From the NCBI GenBank assembly GCA_022361135.1, contig JAKSBM010000901.1:1-6222 (forward strand): a stretch of 6,222 bases of DNA, given 5' to 3'. Positions within the stretch are counted from its first letter, which is position 1. The number at the start of each line of letters is the position of its first letter. This document shows positions 1 through 6,196 of this stretch, piece by piece. Made by a program: the position numbers and the translations under genes. Source of the stretch: Desulfobacterales bacterium (lineage in GTDB: Bacteria > Desulfobacterota > Desulfobacteria > Desulfobacterales > Desulfobacteraceae). The notes below the pieces were generated by a model, which ran no database searches, was not told the origin of the DNA, and saw nothing but the letters and a program-made list of their open reading frames with translations.

Positions 1-54
1 CCTGTTGGTCATGTTCAGATCTTTTGCTAACTCGTATACTCTGACTTTCGCCAT
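1..54 (-). CDS. infB: Translation initiation factor IF-2, N-terminal fragment (cut by window edge)
   Basis: Only the first 18 codons are present; they read MAKVRVYELAKDLNMTNR, the typical opening of the IF2 N-terminal helical domain in many bacteria. IF2 is the GTPase that brings initiator tRNA to the 30S subunit and promotes subunit joining. The ATG at 54-52 is preceded by a G-rich ribosome binding site (GTGGGGG, about 8 nt upstream). An in-frame GTG five codons further upstream is possible but sits directly after a TAG and would add residues outside the conserved start. The gene lies 91 nt after nusA with no terminator-like structure between, so it is probably cotranscribed with rimP and nusA. 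The rest of the gene lies beyond the window. Confidence 0.9.
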   Translation of the reverse strand, partial: MAKVRVYELAKDLNMTNR

Positions 55-145
55 GTGCCTTGCCCCCACCTATCCTCTTAAATATGATTATCAGCTGCCC
101 GCTTCTTCGCCTCTGTTTGTTCTGTTCTGATTCCGCCTATTCCTT
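55..145 (-). other. nusA-infB spacer, no terminator
   Basis: This 91-nt gap on the coding strand is purine-rich (AAGGAATAGG, then AGAACAGAACAAACAGAGG) and ends in the G-rich infB ribosome binding site. I see no GC-rich hairpin with a T-tract and no convincing promoter: a GATAAT-like hexamer at about 84-89 has no matching -35. It is best read as an internal spacer of a polycistronic message. Confidence 0.55.
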
Positions 146-1495
146 CTATTCTTCGTCTTCCTCGGGAAGGGGGTCAGCGTCTTCTTCAATGGCGTCTTCT
201 TCCTGGTATTCTTCTTCGAGCTCGTCCTCTTCGTGGGCGATCATGGCAGCTTCCCGCTCGGCGATGACCAGGTCCCGGGCCTCTTCACGAACGGCCTCGG
301 CCTCTTCCAGGCTCAGGACCATGACCCCGGCCAGCTCTTCCACCTGGGCGTCGGCCACATCCAGCAGGGAAGCGTAACCGGCCTTGAACAGAATCTCAGC
401 CATGGGAAGCCCCACGCTGCTCAACTGCATCAGACTGTCGTAGCCCTGCTTCATTTCCCGGGAATAATCCTCCTCGCTGGTCACTTCAAGGTGCCATCCG
501 GTGATCTCGCAGGCCAGGGATACATTCTGGCCGCCCTTACCGATGGCAATGGACAGGTATTCATCGGAGACGATGACTTCCATGGACTGGTTGTCTTCAT
601 CGATGATGACCCTTGAAATTTCAGCGGGAGAAAGGGCGTTGCACACAAAACGTGCCACGTCCGGGCTCCATTGAACGATATCTATTTTTTCACCGCGCAG
701 CTCCTGGACAATGTTCTGGACGCGGTTGCCCTTCATGCCCACACAGGCACCCACGGGATCCACATCCGAATCAATGGAAGAGACCGCTACCTTGGCACGA
801 ATCCCCGGAACCCGGGCAGCGCCCCGGATGCTTACGATACCTTCGGCCACTTCTGGAACTTCGGTTTTAAACAATTCCACCAAAAATTCGGGATGGGTTC
901 TGGACAGAATGATCTGCGCACCCTTGGATTCTTCAAGCACGTCCAGGACGTAGGCACGAATCCGATCCCCGCGTTTATAACTTTCCTTGGGCATTTGTTC
1001 CCTGGGCCGCAGGGCCGCTTCGGCCTGTCCCAGGTTAACGATGATGCTGCCCCGGTCAAACCGCTGGACAATCCCGTTGATGATTTTACCCTTTTTATGG
1101 ATGTAATTTTCATACACGGCATTGCGCTCGGCTTCACGCATTTTCTGGATGATCACCTGCTTGGCGGACTGGGCGGCGATACGACCGAACTCCTCGGTAT
1201 CAATGCGGATACCCAGGCTGTCCCCGATTTCACACTCGGGATCATATTCATAGCCTTCATCCAGGGTGAGTTCGGAGTCGGGGTATTCGACCTCCTCCAC
1301 CACCTCTTTAAAATGGAACACTTCTACGTCACCGGTCTTATCATCGTAGTGGACTTCAATATCCGCCCGGGTGCCGATTTTCTTTCTGGCCGCCGAAACA
1401 ATGGCTTCCTTCAGGGTATTAATCAGAATTTCGGGATCAATCCCCTTTTCACGGCTTACCTGGTCAATAACCCTTTTAATATCTGTGATAAACAT
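146..1495 (-). CDS. nusA: Transcription termination/antitermination factor NusA
   Basis: NusA binds RNA polymerase and nascent RNA, modulates pausing, and acts in intrinsic and Rho-dependent termination and in antitermination. The 449-residue product has the full bacterial order: N-terminal RNA polymerase-binding domain (about 1-125), S1 domain (about 134-200), KH1 with its GMKG loop at 253-256, KH2 with GKGG at 319-322, then one helix-hairpin-helix unit (about 357-412). Residues 420-449 form a strongly acidic tail rich in Glu and Asp. The length lies between the short form lacking C-terminal repeats (B. subtilis) and the E. coli form with two acidic repeats (495 residues), so one repeat unit appears to be missing relative to E. 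coli. The ATG at 1495 has a CGGAGAAC ribosome binding site and lies 17 nt after the rimP stop, implying cotranscription and probably coupling. In E. coli NusA represses its own operon; the leader described below could allow the same. Confidence 0.97.
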   Translation of the reverse strand: MFITDIKRVIDQVSREKGIDPEILINTLKEAIVSAARKKIGTRADIEVHYDDKTGDVEVFHFKEVVEEVEYPDSELTLDEGYEYDPECEIGDSLGIRIDTEEFGRIAAQSAKQVIIQKMREAERNAVYENYIHKKGKIINGIVQRFDRGSIIVNLGQAEAALRPREQMPKESYKRGDRIRAYVLDVLEESKGAQIILSRTHPEFLVELFKTEVPEVAEGIVSIRGAARVPGIRAKVAVSSIDSDVDPVGACVGMKGNRVQNIVQELRGEKIDIVQWSPDVARFVCNALSPAEISRVIIDEDNQSMEVIVSDEYLSIAIGKGGQNVSLACEITGWHLEVTSEEDYSREMKQGYDSLMQLSSVGLPMAEILFKAGYASLLDVADAQVEELAGVMVLSLEEAEAVREEARDLVIAEREAAMIAHEEDELEEEYQEEDAIEEDADPLPEEDEE

Positions 1496-1512
1496 ATTCA
1501 GTGTTCTCCGTT

Positions 1513-1989
1513 TTACTGACCTGCAAGTCTTGCATTCTCAATGGAAAGGTCCGGGATTGTTATCCGTTTACCATCCACAGCAATCTCCACAGAATCATCG
1601 TTTATCTTCTCAAGAACTCCGGTAAACTTTTTTTGTCCCTCGATGGGGTCACGGGTTTCCACACGGATCCGGTGACCGGCAAACCGTTTAAAGTCGTCTT
1701 TCTTTTTCAACGGACGCTTGGGACCGGGAGAGGAAACTTCCAAACGATATTTGCCCAGGGTTGGAATCTGGACTTCCATCAAATCTCCCAGTTCACGACT
1801 GACCTGTACACAATCGTCCAGGGTGATGCCGCCGGGCTTATCCAGAAACAGGCGGACGATGGTTTCCCGGTTTACGGAAGCGATTTCCACATGAACCAGT
1901 TCAAACCCTTCATCCTCGCACAGGGGTTCGGCCACTTCGGTGACGCGTCCTGTCAGGTGATCATTTTGCATATGCCCATTGCCTTTCAT
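1513..1989 (-). CDS. rimP: Ribosome maturation factor RimP
   Basis: RimP helps assemble the 30S ribosomal subunit in the cytoplasm. The 158-residue product is of normal family length. It has an N-terminal alpha/beta domain (GFELVHVEI at 28-36; GGITLDDC at 53-60) and a C-terminal SH3-like domain from about 85. The family signature LEVSSPGPKRPL is at 83-94 and is followed by the basic KKKDDFKRFAG. The start is uncertain. The ATG at 1989 has only AGG three bases upstream and a second AAGGA about 16 nt away. The in-frame ATG at 1971 (residue 7) has AAAGG 10 nt upstream and leaves the conserved domain intact, so the true protein may be six residues shorter. It is the first protein gene after tRNA-Gly and a hairpin-rich leader, and is followed 17 nt later by nusA, the arrangement usual across bacteria. 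Confidence 0.95.
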   Translation of the reverse strand: MKGNGHMQNDHLTGRVTEVAEPLCEDEGFELVHVEIASVNRETIVRLFLDKPGGITLDDCVQVSRELGDLMEVQIPTLGKYRLEVSSPGPKRPLKKKDDFKRFAGHRIRVETRDPIEGQKKFTGVLEKINDDSVEIAVDGKRITIPDLSIENARLAGQ

Positions 1990-2034
1990 AAGCCTAAAAA
2001 TTTTTCCTTTGAACCATGTCGTCTACAAATACAA

Positions 2035-2054
2035 AAACGGGCAGATGCCCGTTT
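2035..2054 (-). terminator. Rho-independent terminator or attenuator hairpin upstream of rimP
   Basis: On the coding strand this is a perfect 8-bp stem, AAACGGGC and GCCCGTTT, with a 4-nt ATCT loop. The TTT ending the stem continues for two more T, then GTATTTG. That is the shape of an intrinsic terminator with a short, interrupted U-tract. It lies 115 nt after the tRNA 3' end and 45 nt before the first rimP ATG. It can end the tRNA-Gly transcript or attenuate read-through into rimP-nusA-infB. No convincing promoter lies between it and rimP, so it is unlikely to be fully efficient. Confidence 0.6.
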
Positions 2055-2126
2055 CCTGTACAACCACAAATGTAATCCCAACCCTTTTACCGACTGGTTC
2101 AGATTAAATCAAAAACTCCAATTACT

Positions 2127-2145
2127 GGAAGCATCTGCCGCTTCC
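2127..2145 (-). other. Hairpin in rimP leader (possible anti-terminator arm)
   Basis: Six base pairs, GGAAGC with GCTTCC, enclose a 7-nt loop. On the coding strand its loop and descending arm contain GGCAGATGC, the complement of nine bases in the terminator-like hairpin at 2035-2054. No T-tract follows directly, so it is not itself a terminator. Confidence 0.35.
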
Positions 2146-2168
2146 CCCCTCTCCCAAAAAGGGGGGAA
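2142..2168 (-). other. GC-rich hairpin immediately 3' of the tRNA CCA end
   Basis: TTCCCCCC pairs perfectly with GGGGGGAA across an 11-nt loop, starting at the first base after the encoded CCA. There is no downstream T-run on the minus strand, so it is not a standard terminator. It could act as a 3' stop for, or guide to, tRNA 3'-end processing nucleases; that role is inferred from position only. Confidence 0.45.
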
Positions 2169-2244
2169 TGGAGCGGGCAACGAGGCTCGAACTCGCGACA
2201 TCAAGCTTGGGAAGCTTGCACTCTACCAACTGAGTTATGCCCGC
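2169..2244 (-). tRNA. tRNA-Gly (anticodon CCC)
   Basis: A complete 76-nt cloverleaf is visible on the minus strand. The acceptor stem GCGGGCA pairs with TGCCCGC. The D-arm is ACTC/GAGT with loop AGTTGGTA. The anticodon stem CAAGC/GCTTG encloses loop TTCCCAA, so the anticodon (34-36) is CCC. The variable loop is ATGTC, and the T-arm GCGAG/CTCGT encloses TTCGAGC, with one G-T wobble. The discriminator base is T, as expected for bacterial tRNA-Gly, and the 3' CCA is encoded (2171-2169). It reads GGG glycine codons. It is transcribed from the promoter just upstream and is the first gene of the unit leading into rimP-nusA-infB, the position occupied by metY (initiator tRNA) in E. coli. Confidence 0.95.
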
Positions 2245-2255
2245 ATTAGCGGCTG

Positions 2256-2284
2256 AATATAACAACCTCCACCATTTTTGTCAA
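2256..2284 (-). promoter_or_regulatory. Sigma70-type promoter for tRNA-Gly and probably rimP-nusA-infB
   Basis: On the minus strand a perfect -35 TTGACA (2284-2279) is followed after exactly 17 nt by a -10 TATATT (2261-2256), one mismatch from TATAAT. Transcription should start near 2249, a few bases before the tRNA 5' end at 2244, leaving a short leader for RNase P. It begins 14 nt beyond the pheT stop codon, so it cleanly separates the rplT-pheST unit from the tRNA-rimP-nusA-infB unit. Confidence 0.85.
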
Positions 2285-2288
2285 CACC

Positions 2289-2310
2289 CTGCCGGGTTTT
2301 ATTCCGGCAG
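2289..2310 (-). other. Inverted repeat spanning the pheT stop codon
   Basis: CTGCCGG (2289-2295) and CCGGCAG (2304-2310) form a 7-bp stem with an 8-nt AT-rich loop that contains the pheT TAA. On the coding strand the sequence after the stem is GGTGTTGACA, without a U-tract, so it does not meet the intrinsic terminator pattern. It may protect the 3' end of the pheT message or pause polymerase just ahead of the tRNA promoter, whose -35 lies 4 nt away. Confidence 0.4.
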
Positions 2311-4755
2311 AACCGCGTTAAAATTTTCCAGCAACGCCTTGGAAATATTTCCATGGACCTTGCGGATATTTTTCTCGGTCAAGGTTTTGGTGGCGGACCG
2401 GTATACCATGCGGAAGGAAAGGGACTTCTTCCCTTCGGGCAGGGAATCTCCCTGGTAGACGTCAAAGAGAAAGACATCTTCCAACAGACCTTCCTTGGCA
2501 AACCGTTTATCCATGAGGGCATGAACCTCGCTTACTTCCAGCCCGGCATCCACCACCAGGGTGATGTCCCGGGAAATGGCCGGGAAGCGGGGCAGCGCTT
2601 CGGCCTGGAAGGTTTCGGGTGACAGGGCCATGAGTGCGGCCACGTCCAGATCAAAAACAAAGGCATCCTGCTTGAGGCCATAGGCGGACAGCACGGCTTC
2701 GTCAATCTTCCCCAGGGCGCCGATGAGGGTTTCCCCCAATTTGACTTCAGCACCGTGGCCGGCTTCAAAATAGGGATGGCTTCCATCCTGGATCAATTGG
2801 AAGGAGGCACCGTCGATGCACAATCCATCCAGCAGCCCTTCAACGGCCCCCTTGAGGTCGTAAAAATCAAAGGCGGCTTTTTTGCTGAACCAGCTCTGGT
2901 CGGTGCGGTTCCCACAAAGGACGGCGGCTACCCGTTCAATTTCATTGGGCAGTTCATCCTTTTCCGGGGTGGCAAAGAAGGTCTTACCGATCTCAAAGAG
3001 ACGCAGACTTTCGGCCTGCTGGGCCACGTTCCGCTTCAGGGTTTCCATGAGCCCGGGAATCAAGGAGGTTCTCAGCACACCCATCTGCTCGGAGATGGGG
3101 TTGAGAATGACCACTTCGTTGCGCCGGGGGTCGTCCTGGGCCAGGTTCAACCGGTCGCAGGATTCTCCGGAAATAAAATTATAATTGATGGCTTCATAGA
3201 ACCCGAATCCATTGAGGAACTTACGGATGGCCTTCCGGGCCAGAACCTGGGGCGCCACCGGCTTACCCTGGGCACGGACCACGGGATAGCTGGTTTCAAT
3301 TTTATTGTATCCCCACAGCCGGGCTACTTCTTCGGACAGATCTTCGGGCCGGGTGACATCCACACGGAAGCTGGGCACCTGGACCTCCATCTCTCCGGGA
3401 CCGGTTACGGTCACGCCAAATTCAACGGCCTCCAGAATCCTGGCAATTTCCTCATCCGGGAACCGGGTCCCCAAACGAACATTCAATGCCTGGCTGCTGA
3501 GCTGGATTTTCACGGGCTCAAAGGGAACCGGATAGGCGTCAATGACATCCTGTGCCAGGGTGGCTTCGCATAGATCGGCCATGAGACAGAGGGCACGCTT
3601 GAGGGCATAAACGGTGCCTTCGGGGTCCACACCCCGCTCGAACCGGTGGGAAGCGTCCGTGGCAATACCGGTGCGTTTGGCGGTCCGCCGCACCGACACG
3701 GGATTAAAATAGGCAGATTCCACCAGCACCCGGGTGGTGGTTTCTGAAATTTCGGAATTTTCCCCACCCATGACACCGGCAATGGCCACCGGCCGCTCGG
3801 CATCACAGATCATGAGGGCATCGGCTTCCATTTTATGGGCCTTGGAATCCAGGGTGGTGAATTCCACATTGGGACCCGCGGTTTTCACAATGATCTCACC
3901 GCCAGCCAAATTGTCATAGTCAAAGGCATGGAGGGGCTGTCCGGTTTCCATCATCACATAGTTGGTGATATCCACCACCTTGTCGATGGAGGCCAGGCCC
4001 ACGGCTTCCAGCCGTTGGACCAACCATGCCGGAGAGGGTCCCACCTTGACGTCGAAAAGCATACCGGCGGCATACCGGGGACAGAGCTCGGCATCTTCCA
4101 GGGTCACCTTGGCATATTCACCAATGGCCTGATCGCCCAGCTTTCCTTTGCCGATGTTTTCCGGGGTCAGTTCCACATCGGGTGTGGACACCTTATTCCC
4201 GGAGAAATCAAAGGCCCCGATTTCCCGGGCCGTGCCAATGAGGCTCAGGCAGTCGGGACGGTTGGGGGTAAGGTCGATTTCAAATACGGTATCCTTAAGC
4301 GCCAGGGCGTCCTTAATGGGCGTTCCCGGTGCGGCATCCACATCCAGATCCATGATGCCGTCGGCATCGGAGGCCAGTTTGAGTTCAGCCGCGCTGCAAA
4401 GCATCCCCTGGGACAATTCCCCCCGGAGTTTGCTTTTCTTAATCTTCATCCCCGAGGGCATAACCGTACCCACGGTGGCACAGGCAACCGTCATGTTTTC
4501 CCGGACATTGGGAGCACCGCAAACAATGTGGAGGGGCTCGTCCCCGCCGGCATCCACCAGGCAGCAGGAGAGCTTATCCGCATTGGGATGCTGCTTTCTT
4601 TCCAGCACCCGGGCCACAACCACGGTATCCAGGTTCTCAAAGAGGCGTTCCACCGAATCCACTTCCAGGCCGGCCATGGTCAGCCGGGCATCCAGGTCTT
4701 CGGCATCATAATCAACGGGAATATGGTCTTTTAACCAGCTAAGACTGACTTTCAT
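2299..4755 (-). CDS. pheT: Phenylalanyl-tRNA synthetase beta subunit
   Basis: PheT is the beta subunit of the alpha2-beta2 class II synthetase that charges tRNA-Phe. It binds the tRNA and carries the editing site that hydrolyses Tyr-tRNA-Phe. The 818-residue protein is of normal length (E. coli about 795). Visible in order: N-terminal MKVSLSWLKDHI; EMAP/tRNA-binding domain (about 40-150, with HPNADKLSCC and KLRGELSQGMLCS); EIDLTPNRPDCLSLIG (159-174); B3/B4 editing region (about 210-385, with ITNYVMMETGQPLHAFD, GVMGG at 327-331 and DASHRFERGVD at 367-377); B5 domain (about 415-485, RPEDLSEEVARLWGYNKI); catalytic-like core (about 500-690); C-terminal FDX-ACB anticodon-binding domain from about 720 (RFPAISRDITLVVD). 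No frameshift or missing block. The ATG lies one base after the pheS TAG, so translation is almost certainly coupled; TGGGGC at the pheS end can serve as ribosome binding site. Confidence 0.98.
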   Translation of the reverse strand: MKVSLSWLKDHIPVDYDAEDLDARLTMAGLEVDSVERLFENLDTVVVARVLERKQHPNADKLSCCLVDAGGDEPLHIVCGAPNVRENMTVACATVGTVMPSGMKIKKSKLRGELSQGMLCSAAELKLASDADGIMDLDVDAAPGTPIKDALALKDTVFEIDLTPNRPDCLSLIGTAREIGAFDFSGNKVSTPDVELTPENIGKGKLGDQAIGEYAKVTLEDAELCPRYAAGMLFDVKVGPSPAWLVQRLEAVGLASIDKVVDITNYVMMETGQPLHAFDYDNLAGGEIIVKTAGPNVEFTTLDSKAHKMEADALMICDAERPVAIAGVMGGENSEISETTTRVLVESAYFNPVSVRRTAKRTGIATDASHRFERGVDPEGTVYALKRALCLMADLCEATLAQDVIDAYPVPFEPVKIQLSSQALNVRLGTRFPDEEIARILEAVEFGVTVTGPGEMEVQVPSFRVDVTRPEDLSEEVARLWGYNKIETSYPVVRAQGKPVAPQVLARKAIRKFLNGFGFYEAINYNFISGESCDRLNLAQDDPRRNEVVILNPISEQMGVLRTSLIPGLMETLKRNVAQQAESLRLFEIGKTFFATPEKDELPNEIERVAAVLCGNRTDQSWFSKKAAFDFYDLKGAVEGLLDGLCIDGASFQLIQDGSHPYFEAGHGAEVKLGETLIGALGKIDEAVLSAYGLKQDAFVFDLDVAALMALSPETFQAEALPRFPAISRDITLVVDAGLEVSEVHALMDKRFAKEGLLEDVFLFDVYQGDSLPEGKKSLSFRMVYRSATKTLTEKNIRKVHGNISKALLENFNAVLPE

Positions 4756-4756
4756 A

Positions 4757-5764
4757 CTAAAATTGCCCCAGGAATCTCAGGTCGTTTTCAAAAAATTTTC
4801 TTAAATCATCAATGCCGTATTTCAACATGGCCATGCGTTCGATCCCTACACCAAAGGCAAAGCCGGTGTATTTCCGGGTATCGTACCCCATGCCTTCAAA
4901 AACGGCGGGATGAACCATGCCGGACCCGAGCACTTCGATCCAGCCGGTGTGGGAACAGACCCGACAGCCTTTACCCTTACACATGACGCAGCGGATATCC
5001 ACTTCGGCACTGGGTTCGGTAAAGGGGAAAAAACTGGGTCGGAACCGCAAAGATGTTTCGTCGTCGAAAAACTGGTGCACAAAGGAGGTGAGAACACCCT
5101 TGAGATCGCCAAAGGAAATGTTCTCATCCACCATTAAGCCTTCAATCTGATGGAACATGGGGGTATGGGTCAAATCCGAATCGCACCGGTGTACCTTACC
5201 GGCGGAAATGATCCGAATGGGCGGATCCGACTTCTCCATGGCCCGGGGCTGGGATGGAGAGGTGTGGGTCCGAAGGACAATATTGTCTGATACGTAAAAG
5301 GTATCCTGCATATCCCTGGCCGGATGGTGTTTGGGAAGGTTCAATGCCTCAAAGTTATAGTAGTCGGTTTCGACTTCCGGACCTTCGGCAATGTCAAATC
5401 CCAGCCGCATAAAAATATCACACAGCTCATCCATGACCCGGGTTACGGGATGGACAGATCCCCGGACCGGCTTGCGGCCGGGCAGGGTAACGTCAATGGC
5501 ACCGGCAGCGCCGGCCTGGCTGGCCTTCAAGTTGGCCTGGGCCTCCTTGATCTGGGCTTCCAGTTTATTTTTCAGAACATTGGCGTCCTTGCCCGCCTTG
5601 GGGCGTTCCTCCACCGGGAGGGAGGAGATGTTTCTCAGGAACCCGGTCAGCAGCCCTTTGCGACCCAGAAACCGGATGGAAACTTCTTCCAAAGCCTCCG
5701 CCGTTTCGGCATTCTGGATTTCCCCAAGGGCCTGTTTTTCAATATCAGCAATACTGTTTAGCAC
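4757..5764 (-). CDS. pheS: Phenylalanyl-tRNA synthetase alpha subunit
   Basis: PheS is the catalytic alpha subunit: it activates phenylalanine with ATP and transfers it to tRNA-Phe in complex with PheT. The 335-residue product has an N-terminal coiled-coil arm (about 1-85) that contacts tRNA, then the class II core. Motif 2 is at 189-209 (GKVHRCDSD, then MFHQIEG) and motif 3 is GFAFGVGIERMAM at 301-313. Four cysteines (259, 262, 267, 270; CxxC-x4-CxxC) before TGWIEVLG form a likely metal-binding or structural knuckle seen in many bacterial PheS. The start is GTG at 5764-5762: it is preceded by a GGGGG ribosome binding site, only ATT lies in frame closer upstream as a possible start, and the in-frame rplT stop bounds it. 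It follows rplT by 27 nt and abuts pheT, forming one transcription unit. Confidence 0.98.
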   Translation of the reverse strand: MLNSIADIEKQALGEIQNAETAEALEEVSIRFLGRKGLLTGFLRNISSLPVEERPKAGKDANVLKNKLEAQIKEAQANLKASQAGAAGAIDVTLPGRKPVRGSVHPVTRVMDELCDIFMRLGFDIAEGPEVETDYYNFEALNLPKHHPARDMQDTFYVSDNIVLRTHTSPSQPRAMEKSDPPIRIISAGKVHRCDSDLTHTPMFHQIEGLMVDENISFGDLKGVLTSFVHQFFDDETSLRFRPSFFPFTEPSAEVDIRCVMCKGKGCRVCSHTGWIEVLGSGMVHPAVFEGMGYDTRKYTGFAFGVGIERMAMLKYGIDDLRKFFENDLRFLGQF

Positions 5765-5791
5765 AATACCCCCACACCATGATTCTTCAGA

Positions 5792-6145
5792 TTAGTTCAA
5801 CTGGGCGGCTGCGACGGAAGCCAGCTGAGAGAAACCAGCGGGATCGGAGACAGCGAGTTCGGCCAGTACTTTACGATCCACTTCACATCCGGCCTTCTTC
5901 AAGCCGTTGATGAAACGTGAATAGGACAAACCGTTCATTCTGGCGCCGGCGTTGATGCGGACGATCCAGAGTTTTCTGAAACTTCTTTTCTTGGCTCTCC
6001 GGTCACGATAGGCATACATCAACGCCTTATCTACCGAATCCGCCGCGGTTCTAAACAGTTTACTGCGACCGCCCCGAAAACCTTTTGCAAGCTTCAGAAC
6101 TTTATTTCTACGTCTTCTGGCCTTAAATCCTCTTTTAACTCTCAT
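5792..6145 (-). CDS. rplT: Large ribosomal subunit protein bL20
   Basis: L20 binds 23S rRNA early and is needed for 50S assembly; in several bacteria it also represses its own operon by binding the mRNA. The 117-residue product has normal length and a very basic N-terminal extension ([25 protein letters not shown], described by its key basic residues 2-24). The core signatures [15 protein letters not shown] (46-60), [17 protein letters not shown] (63-79) and [11 protein letters not shown] (88-98) follow. The ATG at 6145 has an AGGAG ribosome binding site 9 nt upstream. pheS starts 27 nt downstream in the same frame. The usual partners infC and rpmI should lie beyond the right edge. Confidence 0.98.
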   Translation of the reverse strand: MRVKRGFKARRRRNKVLKLAKGFRGGRSKLFRTAADSVDKALMYAYRDRRAKKRSFRKLWIVRINAGARMNGLSYSRFINGLKKAGCEVDRKVLAELAVSDPAGFSQLASVAAAQLN

Positions 6146-6150
6146 TTAAC

Positions 6151-6159
6151 TATACTCCT
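6151..6159 (-). promoter_or_regulatory. Ribosome binding site of rplT
   Basis: The coding strand reads TAGGAG followed by TATAGTTAA and then the ATG, a strong Shine-Dalgarno with 9-nt spacing. It fixes the rplT start and lies directly after the inverted repeat at 6171-6196. Confidence 0.7.
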
Positions 6160-6170
6160 AGCGTATATGG

Positions 6171-6196
6171 ACCTAACATGGTCTGCCCATGCAGGT
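6171..6196 (-). promoter_or_regulatory. Inverted repeat upstream of rplT (possible L20 or processing structure)
   Basis: On the coding strand ACCT-G-CATGG and CCATG-TT-AGGT pair into a 9-bp stem with one internal bulge (G against TT) and a 5-nt GCAGA loop. It stands about 12 nt before the rplT Shine-Dalgarno. L20 is known to bind leader mRNA mimicking 23S rRNA in E. coli and firmicutes, so this could be a translational control element; the sequence alone does not show it. Confidence 0.3.

Larger units (their letters stand above)
1990..2168 (-). promoter_or_regulatory. Structured leader between tRNA-Gly and rimP (candidate attenuator)
   Basis: The 179-nt transcribed gap contains three hairpins: 2142-2168 (8 bp), 2127-2145 (6 bp) and 2035-2054 (8 bp, terminator-like). 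The first two share bases 2142-2145, so they cannot both form fully. The loop side of the second (GGCAGATGC on the coding strand, 2139-2131) is exactly complementary over 9 nt to GCATCTGCC in the terminator hairpin (2048-2040). A further 7-nt complement (2095-2101 with 2010-2016) could close a helix around the terminator. These pairings are seen directly; that they regulate rimP-nusA-infB is inference, supported by the known leader between metY and rimP in E. coli. Confidence 0.4.

Noticed and set aside
145..240. Low-complexity TTC/CTC repeat as a microsatellite
   Set aside because: It is the reverse complement of irregular GAA/GAG/GAC codons for the NusA acidic tail, not a tandem repeat of fixed unit.
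60..377. Ser-rich plus-strand ORF at the left end
   Set aside because: The serine runs are the reverse complement of the Glu/Asp codons of the NusA acidic tail.
671..1519. Long plus-strand ORF (282 codons) opposite nusA
   Set aside because: It is antisense to a complete, highly conserved nusA, shows no recognisable domain, and its reading frame is explained by codon bias of the gene beneath it.
1501..2256. Plus-strand ORF covering rimP, its leader and the tRNA
   Set aside because: It runs antisense through a complete tRNA gene and the conserved rimP, so it cannot be a real gene.
2289..2310. Intrinsic terminator for pheT
   Set aside because: The stem is good but neither strand carries a T-tract after it, so I list it only as an inverted repeat.
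2755..3573. Plus-strand ORF (272 codons) opposite pheT
   Set aside because: Antisense to conserved coding sequence, with no domain and no plausible ribosome binding context.
3835..4734. Long plus-strand ORF (299 codons) opposite pheT
   Set aside because: Antisense shadow of the conserved pheT N-terminal half; Gly/His/Phe-rich composition is typical of reverse-complement reading of a GC-rich gene.
5778..5780. ATG upstream of pheS as a start
   Set aside because: It is out of frame with PheS; the GTG at 5764-5762 is in frame and has a G-rich ribosome binding site.
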